From Acridotheres tristis (taxonomy: Eukaryota; Chordata; Aves; Passeriformes; Sturnidae): a DNA stretch of 64,000 nucleotides. This document shows, piece after piece, positions 23,581 to 37,323 of the stretch. The translations under genes were made by a program, and so were the position numbers. Where the stretch lies: the NCBI GenBank assembly GCA_037013685.1, contig CM072889.1, positions 8,317,976 through 8,381,975 on the forward strand. The letters are read 5' to 3'. Positions within the stretch are counted from its first letter, which is position 1; the number at the start of each line of letters is the position of its first letter. Under the pieces are notes generated by a model. It ran no database searches, was not told the origin of the DNA, and worked only from the letters and a program-made list of their open reading frames with translations.

Positions 23581-24465
23581 GGAATCATAGAGTGGTTTAG
23601 ATTGGGAAGGACCTTAAAGACCATCTTGTTTCAACCCCCCTGCCATGGGCAGGGACACATTTCACTAGACCAGGTTATTCAGGCCCTATCCAGCCTGGTC
23701 TTGAATGTTTTCAGGGATGGGGCATCCACAGCTTCTCTGGGCAATCTGTTCCACTGCCTCACTACTCTCACAGCGAAGATTAATATCTAATCTAAACTTA
23801 CTTCCTTTCAGTTTGAAGCCATTCCCCCTTGTCCTGTCACTCCAGGCCCTTGTCTCTCTCCATTTTTCCTGTAGACTCCCTTCAGGCACTGGAAGGCCAC
23901 AACTTGGTCACCCCAAGGCCTCTTCTTCAGGCTGAACAGTCCCAATTCTCTCAGCCTTTCCTCATTGGACAGGTGTTCCATTTCTCTGATCATCTTTGGT
24001 GGCCTCTTCTGGTCTCAATTCAACAGTTGAGTTGAATCAACATGTCCTTCGTGTGCTGGGGATGCCAGAGGTGGATGCAGCACTACAGGTGGGTCTCACC
24101 AGAGCTAGGCAGAGGGGCAGTATCCCTTCCATCCCCTGCTGCCCACAGGGCGCTGGATGAAGCCCAGGACACGTTTGGCTTTCTGCACTGTGAGTGCCCA
24201 CGGCTGGCTCATGTCCAGCCTCTCACCCAGCAGCACCCTACATCCTTCTGGGCAGAGCTGCTCTGCTTCTGTTCATCCCCCAGCCTGGATTGATACCAGG
24301 GGTTATCCTGACCCAGGTGCAGCACCAGGACTTGGTCTTATTAAACCTCAAGAGATTTCCATGGGCCACTTCTTTAGCTTGTCCAGGTCCCTCTGGATAG
24401 CATCCCATCCTTTAGGTGCGTCAACCACATCACTCAGCTTGGTGTCATCTGCAGTCTGGAGTGTA
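23581..24465 (-). repeat. CR1 LINE, 3' part of ORF2 and 3' UTR, minus strand
   Basis: It starts with the terminal GGAATCATAGAGTGGTTTAG and runs through CCCCCCTGCCATGGGCAGGG, CTCTCTCAGCCTTTCCTCAT and CAGCTTGGTGTCATCTGCAG, which are classic CR1 phrases read from the 3' end inward. About 885 bp. Stops and indels break ORF2, so the several ORFs in this interval are CR1 relics, not host genes. Confidence 0.95.
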
Positions 24466-26135
24466 AGTGTGGATTTCATGGATTCAGAATTCCTGATGAT
24501 ATTGTTACTGAGATTAACAACTCTTCAGAAAGGCAGATGAATCTGAAAGTACTGGTCACCCACATAGCCCTTAACTGGACCACTGCTTAATGAAGGTTAT
24601 GATTTGCTCCCATTTCATTTGTGGATATGTACCACATTTCCTTAATTGTCCAAACATCCCAATGGTGGCTGCTGGCATTTCTATGCACAGAAAAGTAACT
24701 GGAAAAGTATTTAATACATTGCAGCTTCTTCATTTTAGCCTAGCTGCAGAAAATAGCCATTTTCTCTGCCAGTGCTTCCGGAACCAATTGCCAGCACCTG
24801 ATAAAAATGCTGGGAGATCTCAGAAGCAGGACAGGGAGTTATCGGCATAGAGTGAATAATCTGTGAGTGAATTGCAGTGCCTCCAAATACAATCTTTCTG
24901 CCCTAATCTTCAGGTATGAAATAAAGTGCTGCAGTAATTTCCTAACATCCATATTATGCTGAAGCTACTTTTTCATGTATCTTCTTTTGTACAAAGCACA
25001 TCGAAGTGAAGAGTGATGTGAAGCTCAGACTTGTTTTGGAAAAGCCCAAAAGCTGCTTCTGCTGTTATTAGGAGAGCTGTGAGAAGGCCCAGTGGCAATG
25101 GTATGTAGATAAACATCTGCATTCCTTACATACCACAATCATTTTTGCTTCAAGTAGAACTTCATACTTCCAATGCTAAGCAGATTGTGCATGTGCCCAT
25201 TAGACGCCCAAATACTCTCTCCCCATTTGGTGTCTGGTATCCATTTGATAATTTTCTTTTGCATTGTGAAGAGCTATGACTGACACAGTGATCCTCTGGA
25301 TTTGTGAAAGCTCTCTTGCATGCTGAGCAAACACTTAGTTCTTTTACAATACTATATGAGCTGATTCTTTAGTCAAAAATATTTCACTATCACAGAGTTG
25401 CATTGCAAAGATCCTCAACTATTTTATGCACTACCTACTTAAAAAATAAATAAAGATTGAATTTCATTCCTGAGCCCAGGATCCTCCTGCACTGTACAAA
25501 TGTAAGTATTTAATTTGACTTCTCTGTTTATGTTAGTTTGTTTTAGTTGCTCTATGTCTTACTCAAACACAAGAATGCAGTATAATTTGACTTACTCAGA
25601 ACTGTGCATTTTTGGCTGCTTTTTGCTTCACAGTAAAAAAAACACCAGGTTTTAAAGAAGGTCTAAAAGTGTTTTTTGTTCTTTAGTTGTGAAACTAAAA
25701 ACTAGACAACCAACCAAAAAAAATTCATACCGAGAGCCTGCAAATAAAGACATAGACTTAAAAAATGAACTGTTTGTAATATTGGAGAAAGGAAGCAGAT
25801 TGCCAGCCTGCAGAGTGCTGTTGCTCCCCCCTGTAGAAAGACGTTGGAGGTTAGTACCCACTCCAAAACCCTCTTGCCAGCATAAATTGGTTTATGGCAG
25901 GTACAGGAGACAAGAAGACAAAGCTACATAGCAGTGATGGGGGACTTTTCTGGGGAAGGTTTATTCTAACCCAAGAGATCTGGGAAGTACCAAAAAGCTG
26001 TTCCAGCTCACACTGTAGGAAATGGGAGGAAATAGAGCTCCTGGCTGTAGAAGGAGCTGCCACAGGTCATAGGAGGTTGTCTCAGCACAGCAGCACCTCA
26101 TGCCCAAGCAGCAGGATTGACAATCCCAGTCACTG
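24466..26135. other. Unrecognised non-coding DNA
   Basis: No gene or repeat recognised. Confidence 0.5.
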
Positions 26136-26455
26136 AGTCACAGAGTCAATTGGGTTGGAAAAGACATCCAAGATAATTAAGTTCAACCTTGGACTGATCA
26201 CTACTTTGTCAACTAGACCATGGCACTAAGTGCCATGTCCAGTTGTTTCTTGAACACTCCCAGAGATGGTGATTCTACCACCTTTCTGGGCAGTCCATTC
26301 CCATGCTTTACAACTCTTTGTGCTTAGAAATTTCTCCTGATGTCCAACCTGAACCATCCTGGTGCAGCTAGAAGCCATATCCTCTTGTCCTGTCACTTTC
26401 TGCCTGGGAGAAGAGGCCAATCCCTACCTGTTTACAACCTCCTTTCTCAGATCAT
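26136..26455 (-). repeat. CR1 LINE 3' fragment, minus strand
   Basis: It begins near CACTGAGTCACAGAGTCAAT and contains CACTAAGTGCCATGTCCAG and GGTGATTCTACCACC, the reverse complement of the plus-strand CR1 piece at 14532-14795. Both belong to one subfamily. Confidence 0.85.
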
Positions 26456-29400
26456 CACAGATCTCAAAGGCATCAGTAGAGCTTAAAGATGCAGGAACAG
26501 CATCTGCAACGATATGGAAGAAACTTTGTGACTGGTGTTACTTCTGGTATCTTCACTTAGATCCATATTAGCTTACAAGTACATAAAGTTTCCCTAAAAA
26601 GACATTGAGGATTCTCCTATGAAATGTGGTTTTTCTGCAAGGTAAACTCAGCTTAAGCAATCACTCACATCCAGGTCCACATTAGGCTAGAGAGCTGATA
26701 GCGTCTCAGTGCCAAGTACATAGTCAGGGTTACGGCTGGAATGTGAAGTTCAGCCCTTCCCAGACACAGGGAGCATCCCTGAGAGCCAGCCTAGCTTCCG
26801 CTTAGGGCAGCTCTGTAGATGCTTTTGCCCGTTTCTGTGAACTATGTAAAATGAGTAACAACCAAACCAAAATAAATCTCCACAGGAGGCTGAAAGTAGC
26901 AGCATCCAGAGCAATTATATTCAAATAATCAGAAGCAGTTCCCAATTTGGAGATGTTCTTAGTTTTTAGATGCCTGAAAAAGAGGTACCACATAGAAGCC
27001 CCATTTGCCATATTTTAAAACACTGATTTTCTTATGCTGACTTCTATAACTCAAAGTGCTCTATCTAGCCATAAAAAGCTGAGTAATTTTACTGAAATTG
27101 CTGGAGTTTCAGATATTTACATTTTGTAATAGTTTACAAATGAAAAAAATCGTAAAAGTACTTGGACTGAAAATTCATTCTAATTATTGTTCTAATGGTT
27201 GGTTGTTTATGAGTACTGTGCAAAAAACAGATTATATTCAGTTTTTAAATGCATGTACAGCAAGCATTATATTAGCAAAATAAGAAATAGCCAAAGAGGA
27301 GCAACATAAAACAGAGACACACCCTTCTGAGAGAGAATGCAAAGCAACACCCATGAGTAATAAATAAATAATTGGTTATAAATTTTATACTGTACAGTTT
27401 TCTGTTTCAGGGGCTAGTACATAAATATTTTGCAAATGCTATCTACAGAGGGAGCAAAAAGTCTTATAGTAAATAAAATAAATTCAGAAACACTTCTTAA
27501 AATCTCGTAATTCCTTTACTTATGTTAGCTGTTGCAACAGGAAGAGTGACCAAGTCAATCGTCTCTTAAGGATTTATGAGGAGCCAAAGAAACTGGAGAA
27601 ATGTGGACACATGAATGTTAACATCACTGAGACAGAAATTAAAGTAAAAGAGAGATTTTGATTAAATACTTATCATGAAACTAAGAAGTCACTGATATTC
27701 TTGAAAAGTCCTTTAAATGAGGATTTAAACTCAGAGAGGTTACATGCTCACAGACCTTAAGGTCTCATACTCTTGTTATTTATACTACGCTGCCCTCTAG
27801 CAACCAAAGCCAGTGCACAGCATTCATGAAGGGTTTTCTCAGAAGACAAGTTGTTTTTCCCTTTCAAAAAAAGTTTGCTGGTTGCCTCATCTATGCTTTA
27901 ATCTGCATTTTAAAGCTCTTATTTGGTAGTTTTTCTCATTAGTTTAATAGAAACAGCAAAAAATAGCTACTTAATTGCAATGGTTAAATATATTTGGAGA
28001 CAGCAACAGCTTTATAAAGATACATAATATGCTTGACTGATCTTTGCTCCATTAGACCACCTCAATCCCTGATGTATTATCAGGGAATGCAGCTCCAGCC
28101 TTTTATTCTTTTCTTACTCAGTGCAAACTGAACTATATAAAAAGCAGTCTGGTGCTGGTGGACTCCACAGTGGCTCTCTATCTCTCCAAAAACCTGGTAC
28201 AATCTCATCATTTTTTCTAGCACAACTTGTACAAGGTACATCCCAGTTCAACACCGGAACTATAAACCCCCAGCACACCAGACCCCACTCACGGGGTCTG
28301 ACACATCCCAACCCATTTTGCCTTTCCCACACCTTCCCCTGCAAAATTTATGATACTGTTTGCTACTAACTCAATCTACCTGGAAATTAATCTGCCAATA
28401 AAATACATAGTAATTGAATTTTTTTTTTTTAAAGGGAAGTTATAAAACGAATAGTTATTGTTACATTTCTTCTTTGGCTTGATAAAATACATGAAAATTC
28501 CCAAGCCCTGTGTTAATATTCAGGCCCTAGGCTAGGAAGACATTGCAGAGCACATTCGCCTCTAAGTCACCTTGAATAGAAGTCAATAAGAGCTAAAGAT
28601 AGGCTTACAGACCTTTCCAAGTACCTGACCTAAACTAGAGTTAAGATTCTGTTCTCTAATTGAGTTGAATACCACTGCAAAACGGCTTCCTTTAGAAAAT
28701 CATGTTCAAATTAAAAGTAACCCAAACTGGCTCCAGTCCTAAACTGTAAACATAATTAAATATTCTGATTAAATGGCTTCTATGATTACAAATAATAAAT
28801 AATCACAAGTTTTCTGTTAAAAGAAAAAAAAGGAGTATCTGAGGGAAAGCACCGGAAATGCTGACAAAACAACAAAGACAGACGCTGGGCTAAGGCAGGT
28901 TCTTCAGCTACCTACAAGACCACACTGTTCTTTGAAATTATGTATAGTTGGAAAGTTATAGCAAAGTAAAGGTCAGACATCAATAGAAACATAATTCAAA
29001 TGGCAAAGAAATCTATATTTTACAGAGTATACTCCCTAAGGACTTAACAAAAGATCACTGCTGTCATATTGAACTGAGGAAACACTCAGAGAAAGACATC
29101 AGTAAGATGCATTTGACTCCCTGCTTCTCTCCCTCCCATTATCCCAAGCTGAATTAGCTGTCACAGCTATAGCATCCTCAGGCTGGGGGGACTTGAGATG
29201 GCCAAAGTGTCCTATATGTCCTTCTTCCCCTCTTTCCTTTCAGTGTCTTTTGTGGACAGCTGAAGTGGAGGGGTTATGACTACCAGGATAACACTTTGCA
29301 CTAGAATATCTCAGCTGTGTGTTTGAGGAGGCTTTTGTGTTGCCCAAATAGGACAGCAAGATTGATCGTTACATATCCAATGTTAAATAAACATATGAGG

Positions 29401-29769
29401 TGCAAAGGCATGGTAATGTATCTGTCTCAGGGACAGCAGTGTACTGACACTTCATTTTAGAGTAAATTGCTGCTTTGCATCTGCTATGAACTTCATATTA
29501 AACTCAAAGCATTTCCATTAACCTTTCTCCCATAAATTTAAACCTTGAGAGGCGTTTATATGTGACACTATTGTAAAGCATGTTGCAGTAGTGGAAAAAT
29601 ATGTTACATGGAACAAATCAGTAGGTTAAAGCCTCCACTCTATTTTTCCAAACAAATACTCTTTTCCATTAACCATGGCACTGGAATCCTGTACCACAGA
29701 CTTTGAGGCTGATTATGGGGAACTGCTTTTAAATATTAGTTCTGAATTTATCTTTTTCACTAACCAGTG
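26456..29769. other. Unrecognised AT-rich non-coding DNA
   Basis: No gene, RNA or repeat family recognised over 3.3 kb. Confidence 0.5.
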
Positions 29770-30430
29770 GTGTTGGGAAGGATAAGGATTGGACAGGAAG
29801 GTTTCACAGATATGTATGTGTAACAGAAAGATCTTTGAATGTGGAATCTGAAGAAGGAATAGAAATGATAGCAAGTTTTGATATAGAAGAGAAGAATTGC
29901 TGAGCCAGTCTGACTGGGTAACTAGAAGGCAAAGAGCAAGTGAGTTGGAAGGGGATTTTATAACTTAGAGCAAAGGATAAACCCACCTCAAACAAAAGAT
30001 GTTTTTACCAAACAAAAGGATTTTCTCAGACAAACAAGAAAGCCAATGTTGCAAGTAGAGAAAAGATCTCAGAATTTTCCACTGCAAGAAAACTGAAAAA
30101 CAACTTCTAGCCTAAACTGTAACATACGAACCTTTTGTGATTGGAAATAGTAACATGAATATGGTAATGTTAGTAGTTAGGATAGGCTATAGGTAATAGT
30201 AAAAGTATTGATTGGTTGTCATGTATTACGATGCTCTGTAATGAAAAGTATATAATGCATTGTAACCAGAACTGGAAAGGGCTTTAAACGAACCTACAGC
30301 TGTGGCTGAAAAGGCTGTGGGCTGCACTCTTGTCACCCACGACCCGTGAATTGCTGTATCATTTGGATATAATAAACAGCATTTTAAAGAGCCGCCTGGA
30401 GCCCCGCATCCCTCGTTTTTGGCTCTTACA
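29770..30430 (+). repeat. Solo LTR with TATA box and poly(A) signal
   Basis: The 3' part (GCCTGGAGCCCCGCATCCCTC, then TTGGCTCTTACA at the end) matches a songbird ERV LTR as I remember it. TATATAA is at 30250-30256 and AATAAA at 30371-30376, about 115 bases apart, a normal U3-R layout on the plus strand. The left end is uncertain: either TGTTGGGAAGG near 29770 or TGTAACAG at 29819, the latter mirroring the end better. No target duplication found. Confidence 0.65.
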
Positions 30431-33400
30431 CAGTGGGACATTCTTAAAATGCTATTCTTAAAATACCATCAAATTATTTCTCTTCTTTAATATAAACAAC
30501 AACACTTCTTGAAATGTTCAGCTTCTTGTCCACACCCAATTTGCTGAAAGGTCAGAATTAGATCCACTAGGGATTCACACTGGATAATTTTTCAGTGTGT
30601 TATAACCAATAATTGTCAAACAGCACAGTTAAATCTTAAATAGGATTCTACAGACCTCAGGCAAAATTCCTATTGAAGTCATGAGAAATTTTTCTTGAGA
30701 AAAGACCAAGAACTAAAACTGTTGAAAGAAAGAATAATTTTATGAAGCCCTGCTGGCCAGTTTACACATTAGATAAACTGGTGTTGGAACTGGCAGGCTA
30801 TTTAGACAGGAATGGAAAAACACAATTTAGACCTTATTCAGCTACTGCAAAATCTTATCTCTGGAAATCAAAAGTTTGCACATGTAGGGGGACACCAGAA
30901 AGCCCTAATACTGAAACAACTTATGAAAACTACATTGATTCAAAAGAATGGTTAAATATAGTTCTAATAGTCCTGAATAAAGTCCTACTACAGTGTATAC
31001 TTATCTTCAGGTACATGCTTCAGTGCATATGATTCAATATACCAATGAACACAACGTTTTCTATTAACAGTACTTTCTAAACTGAGGAATAGAAAACTTC
31101 AAGAAGACCTGTAGCCACAGATGTTTGACACTCATAGGAAAAGCAGCATGAGCTGATAGAAATACTGCTTCCACAGAGAAATCAGATGCAGAGCAAAATG
31201 CTCCAAATGACAGAAAAAGTAGCAAGGAGTCTCAGAGTCTCTGAGGCAACGGGAAATTGTGAAATGATGGTAGACACCATGAAACCCTAATTTCGAACAC
31301 TGCATTTTATTCCTCTTAGTTTGCCGCCTCTGACTACAGGCAGCAGAGATATAAAAATATGTTTTAAGAAGAGGGACTTCTAAGCCGTCTTAGAACAGAT
31401 TGCATGGAGACAGATAATGATGGTGAGAGAAGGGAAAGGCATCACAGCACCTCCAATAGCCGATTTTCTCCATAGTCAAAATAGCAGACAGAATGCCACT
31501 GATGGGCGTTAGGCTGCAGCTGACTTTTAATGGAACGTCTCCTGATTTGTACACTTCAGATTAAAATCAAGTTCAACAATAAAGCCCTAACTCTTGTCAC
31601 AGAAGTTTATGCATTAAAACTGGGTTAATCACAACTCTGAGATAAAGATTCTTTCATCTCAAGAAAGGATATATCAATTACAAAACTTACCTTCTTCACA
31701 TATCTGAAATGTGTAAGTTGAGAAAGAATTACTTGGATTTATAGCTGTTCAATGGAGTAGGACCAGGACTATTTTGCTCAATGTTTTCCCTACCATTTGG
31801 AATAAAATTTTAGTAATAGTATTGTTAGTATTCAGGAGTAGGTTGCTTTGGAGTACTCTAGTTTATCCTATTGTACATATAAAATTGAACAAATACAGTA
31901 AGATCAAATTGAACATTTCATAAAATGTGCATAAGTGTGGATTTGATGGTTGCTAATAGCAATTTCTTAATATAATCTCTCACTTTGCTATGGCAAACCT
32001 GCAACGCTTGGGCCAGGCAGATGCAGAATGCATCAAATTACTACCTTAGGGCAAGAAATACTATGTGATGTTTCATTAGAAGCTTAGGGAAGCAAACGAC
32101 ATCCTTGACATACTCTGCTTCCAGACATTGTTGAGGTAATTGATAATTCTTTATGTGAGGATCATCAGAGGAAATCTCTGGAACTAGTCATTAATCAAAC
32201 AAAAGCATAACACAGAGCTAGAATTTTCGAAATGGTGCCAAAAGCATTTGTGGAAATTTGCAATGACAACTGATGAGAAACTCAATGCCTAGAGGGAGGG
32301 AGGGTTGTGGCTTTCCTCTGGTTTTTTTTTTGCTTTTTTAATTTTCTTTTTTTACTGATTGTATAGAACCATTATAGGGAAAACCTTCCAGTCAATCCTT
32401 TGTAGAAAACAAAATCAATTTTACAAACAGTTTCTGTTATACTGGCAATTTTCCTTTAGTTACATAGAACAAGATTTATCCATTCTAACAACAGGCTTCC
32501 AACTAAAGAAGAAAATCAAAATATAAGGCAACAGAATGGGTCTGGAATAGAGTAGGATGGGATGAGCCACAATCAGAATGCACTTGGCAAGAGAAACAGG
32601 TATTAAATTTGGTTTAAAAAACAAAGGAGAATGCCCCAGACAGTAGGGCAAAAAATAGGAGAGAAAAAAATGAGTGAAGAAACTCTGGTAGATCGCAGCA
32701 ACTGCCTATGTCTAATTAACCTTAGCTGAAATGGGAGAAATATATTCTAACAAGCCCTTGCAAATCACCTGTCAGGTACAAAGAGAGACCTCACTTCTCA
32801 GGTTCCTGGCATAAAATGATATATTTTGCACATTTTTGTACATTGCCTAGGGGAACAGGGCTACCTATGGGACACTGTACTCTAACATGAAAAAAAGACA
32901 GTTGCAGTAATCAAGGCCATTAGCCTCAGGTTTCCTTATACTACCAAACCTGGATCCTTACTGTTCAAACAATCCAGACAGACACAATCTTCAAGGCACT
33001 AATACTTATAATACTTCCTAGCCTTTTTTTTTTTTAATTCCAAGTTACTTCAGGTAAATTCATCCTTAGAGTTTTCATGCTGCATTGTCAGGTATAGTGC
33101 ATTTTCTCTTCCCACTGATTTTACCAGGCATTTGAGGCCTAATTTGGTCACAGTTAAGGATAATGCAAAGTGTCATTTTTGTACCAGCTCTGTCATTGTG
33201 ATAAAAAAAATTATCTGTCAATCCACTGGGAGTCTTCCTACTTCAGTTACTTAGATGTGCCAGATATAATTTTGAAATTCATGATACAAAGAGCTCCCTG
33301 AAAAAGACACTACCTCATAAGAAAAACAATTGGTGACATCCTGCCCAGTGAAGCTCAACAGGTTTCTGTAATGGAATTCTCATTTACATCCACACCAGTC

Positions 33401-33539
33401 TGGTGACTGGACTGGACTGGTGGAAACAGGTCTTTGTTTCTCCAGATCAGCCAGCAATTACAGGCAAAGACCCTCACACCTTCCTGGATGTCCAACACAA
33501 CCCCTGACGTGCAGACAGGCACAACCGCAGATGATTTAT
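30431..33539. other. Unrecognised non-coding DNA
   Basis: No gene or repeat recognised. The 96-codon ORF at 30742-31032 has no family features. Confidence 0.5.
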
Positions 33540-33544
33540 GGCTC

Positions 33545-34876
33545 TGTGTTGGGTTGACCTGGGAAAACAAAAAACTTAGACAAAAGTTTTTTTTATGGGG
33601 GTTTTATTTGTAGATTAATTGGGACTAATTGAAAGCTAGTTTCGTTATTGACAACTTTAACAGCTAATTGGAAAAAGTTAGTTTGTTTTGTGAATACACA
33701 TTTTGAAGGAGGCAATTTGGAACTGAGTCTTTTTTTTTCGGCAACAGTGCAGGTCACAGGGCCCCGGCCGGTCCCACTGCAGGCCTGGCAGGGGGCATGG
33801 CCCGGCAGGGAGGGGTGGTTATAAACAGTAGCTAAAAAAACTCAGGCTCATTTAAAATCTTAGCTGCTTTTCTTTCTCTTTTTTAATGTAGTTAGGTTTT
33901 AAAGATCTTGACAAAGCTTCAGTATTGTAGCTTTGGTTTTTTTCTTTTTCTTGTTCAAAATTTTAACTCTTTCAATGCTCAGATAAAACTTATAAACTTT
34001 TCAATCCTCCCTGGAGTGAAAGAAAAACAAAGATATTTTAAAGTTAGTAAAGCAAGAGCTAAGTTTTTTAAATGGAAAGAGAATGAAGAAATGTTGCAAA
34101 GATGGCTAAAATGCTTTTTTGTAAAATTGTAAAAATGAACTGTTGTACTAAATATTTTTATAAAATATAAAAAAAACCCATGAAAAGTTAGAAATGTTCT
34201 ATTTAATAAATCATTTTAACTGAAAAGCACTTGTGTTAAAAATTTTTTGTTCTAAAGATAAAAAAAGAATTTTAGTCTTTTAAAAATGAAGCATGAACAG
34301 AAAGAAAAAAAATGAAAATAACTTTTGCTTTAAAACATTTTATTCTTAAAAGTAATACTCCATAAATTTGACATAGCTTACATGCGTAACTTCAGAAAAG
34401 TTGTAAAGTTGAAAGAAGTGCCACAATTGCAAGATCTTGAACGGATGCATATTGTGAAAATAAAACCATGAAAAACCTGGTTTTTTCCTCCTTGTAAAAA
34501 AAATTCTTATAACCTCACAAAAAAAACCTTCTTTCTTTAAAGTGAACTGAAAAAAAACTATTTAAGAACTAACTGAAGTAGTTTTTTGTATGTTTGTTTT
34601 GTTGTTATAAAGGTTGGGAGAGGGAAAAAAAGAGTGGTCTGAAAAATCTTATTCTGAATTGTTTTTTTTTTCTTTTCTTTGTATAGTTAATAAATATCTT
34701 TTTATACTCTTTTAAGTTTTAAGCCTGCCTTACTTCTGCTCCTAGTTCTGTCTCACAACAGAAAATGAGTATATTTAAATTGGCAAATCAAAACCATGAC
34801 ATTATTTAGTGCATTGGCCAAAAAATTTAAATTGAAAAAAAGCATTTTTTTAAGAAAATTAAATTCAACCAAAACA
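33545..34876 (+). repeat. LTR 1 of the short LTR element, 1332 bp, very AT-rich
   Basis: TG...CA ends. It contains about 500 bp (near 34206-34705) not present in LTR 2, with AT-rich sequence and AATAAA strings. Nearly every transition between the two LTRs leaves A or T in this copy. Confidence 0.75.
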
Positions 34877-35123
34877 TTTTTTGGTAGAGAATGCAGGCAA
34901 TTAATAGAGTTGTGAAACAAAATCAATTAAAGGGAGTAAGAGCAAAGCATATATTAGATTATAAAGTAAGAATAATAATAGAAAGTTTATATTATGATTA
35001 TGGTAAAGTATCTAGGGGTAGTGGTTAATGTTAAATTTTCTTTTTCTCCCTGTTTAATGTAGTAAGTTGAATGTAATCTTAATAATATTTTTTAAACGTG
35101 TATTCACATTGCAAGGGATAGAA

Positions 35124-35988
35124 TGTGTTGGGTTGACCTGGGAAAAAAAACTTAGAGAAAAGTTCTGTCTATGGGGGCTTCATCTGTAGATTAATTGGGA
35201 CCAATTGAGGGCTGGTTTAGTTATTGACAACCTCAACAGCCAATTGGGAAGTTAGTTCGCTCCGTGAACACGCATTTCAAAGGAGGTAATCCGGAACTGA
35301 GGCTCTTTGTCCTTCTGGTGGCAGTGCAGGTCACAGGGCCCAGGCTTGGCTCCACCGCAGGCCTGGCAGGGGACAGGGCAGGACCCCCTGTCTGGGGACT
35401 GGCATGGCCTGGCAGAGATGGGGGGTGGCCATGGACAATGGCCAGAAAAACTCAGGCTCAGTTAAAATCCCAGCCACTTTCCCCCTACTTTTCCAATGTA
35501 GCCAGGTTTCAAAGATCCTGACAAAGCTCCAGCATTGTAGCCTTGTTTTTTCTCTTTTCCCTGTTCAAAATCTTAACTCTTTCAATGCTCAGATAAAACT
35601 CACAAAATTTTCAATCCTCCCCGGAGTGAAAGAAAAAAATATATATATTCTGAAGTCAGTAAAGCAAGAGCTAAGTTTTTTTAATGGAAAGAGAATGAAG
35701 AAATGCTGTGAAGATGGCTAAAATGTCCTTTTGTAAAATTTTAAAAACGAACTGATGTACTAAATATTCCTATAAACCATAAAGAAAAACATGAAAAGTT
35801 AGAAATGTTTCATTTATACCCTTTTAAGTTTTATGCCTGCCTTACTTCTGCTCTTACTTCTGTCTCACAATGGAAAATGAGTATATTTAAATTGGCAAAT
35901 CAAAACCATGCCATTATTTATTGCATTGCCAAAAAAATTCAAATTAAATAAAAGTTGTTTTTTTAAAAAAATAAATTAAACCAAAACA
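35124..35988 (+). repeat. LTR 2 of the short LTR element, 865 bp
   Basis: It aligns with LTR 1 at both ends and in the body (CTTTCAATGCTCAGATAAAA is shared). It lacks about 500 bp, the gap falling at a short ATTTATA match that suggests deletion by microhomology. The ORFs at 35264-35721 are LTR sequence. Confidence 0.75.
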
Positions 35989-35993
35989 GGCTC

Positions 35994-37317
35994 ATGCTAC
36001 ACTCAGGGGAGGCTCACACATAAATCAGTCCTGGTAGGACGGCACTAGTTCCAGATACTTTGCCACTGCTTTCCAGGGAAATCAAAGACAAAAGCCAGTA
36101 CTTAGCTTACAGTGGATGCTTAGGCAAAACTTATGTCATATGATATTAAAGAAATGACTCAGATGAAGAAAAGAACAAGAATATTCAAACATTTAACTCT
36201 CAGGAGCACATTTAGAAAATTTAGAGGAATCATGACTTAAAGCATCATGCTTAGGTGAAGATGTATTTTCTCCATACATCTATCTGATAAGCACCATAAG
36301 CATTAGTGTATTGCTATAAGGATGATGAATGTATGATAACGCCTTTGTTTCCATGCCATTTCCATCTTGTCTCTGCTCAGAATTCTACCACACTCCTTTC
36401 TTTTCACTTTTGCCCTATGTTATATTTAAGTCAAAAATACAAAACTATGCATTATCACATACATGTAATTTATGGTCTAGACTCTCCGTGTTAATGAGAT
36501 TCAACAATAACAAAGAGAGAATGGCTTGAATACTAAGTTTCCGATTGTTTGAGATGCAGCACTGCTTTATTGTATTGACTGTGTTACTGTGTTGCATTAG
36601 TAACCTCTTCATAACAAAGAGAGAAAAGTATTTGAATTAATTACACCATTGGTGGGCGGGAAAAGAATCTCTTTTTTTAATGCATAGTTCATTCATCTGC
36701 TAACACACAGATATTAATGATAGTCTCATGCTGATATATAACTAGCAATTCACCACACATAATGAGTTACCTTTTAGCCACTATTACTACTGGATTTAGG
36801 TTTTATTAATTTATTAAAAAGGTGCTTACAAAGTATTTTGTATTATCACTTGCTGTTTCAAATATGGAAATAGAAATTTTAGGAGATTAGTAATCAGATT
36901 TCCTGCACTCACTGTGAAATTTATGTGATATATTTATAAATCAACACTAGATGTGTGTAAGTGCTTCCTGCCTGTTGTCTGAGAGTGAATGCTGCAACAT
37001 GAGTTATAATTATTCAGGCCATAATTTATGACATTCTACATTTCCTTTTGGTCAGCAGCATTTCAGAAAGGTGCTGCTGGGGTATAAATATAGATTAAAT
37101 GACCAGTGTACTTCAGGGATTGTCTACTCTTCTAGCTTCCAGAAAAGCATTTATGATCAGAACAGCTAGAATTGAAGACAGATGAAAAGACCTGATGATG
37201 CACTTTATTCTCCAAAGCACCTACAAATGGGACATTCACAGTTGGGCATTCTTAGCTACCCTTGTATATGTGCAACTTAAATGGCTACTTATTGTCACAA
37301 TGCGTAGCTCCTGGGCC
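35994..37317. other. Unrecognised non-coding DNA between two LTR elements
   Basis: No gene or repeat recognised. Confidence 0.5.
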
Positions 37318-37323
37318 CCAAAG

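Larger units (their letters stand above)
33545..35988 (+). mobile_element. Short LTR element with 5-bp target duplication, non-coding
   Basis: GGCTC (33540-33544) and GGCTC (35989-35993) flank it exactly. Two LTRs begin TGTGTTGGGTTGACCTGGG and end CCAAAACA: 33545-34876 and 35124-35988. Only about 247 bp lie between them, too little for any retroviral gene. A TGG follows the first LTR by a few bases (34882) and the purine-rich AAGGGATAGAA precedes the second, which would suit a primer site and a polypurine tract for plus orientation. It is either a miniature (TRIM-like) element or a provirus that lost its interior. Confidence 0.75.

Noticed and set aside
23602..24540. Plus-strand ORFs of 60-127 codons as host genes
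   Set aside because: The stretch is a reverse-oriented CR1 3' end; the frames are antisense CR1 sequence.
31691..31703. 13-bp minus-strand microexon between TTTCAG and GTAAGT
   Set aside because: The splice sites look good, but 13 bp is not a multiple of three and no neighbouring exon or conserved peptide supports it.
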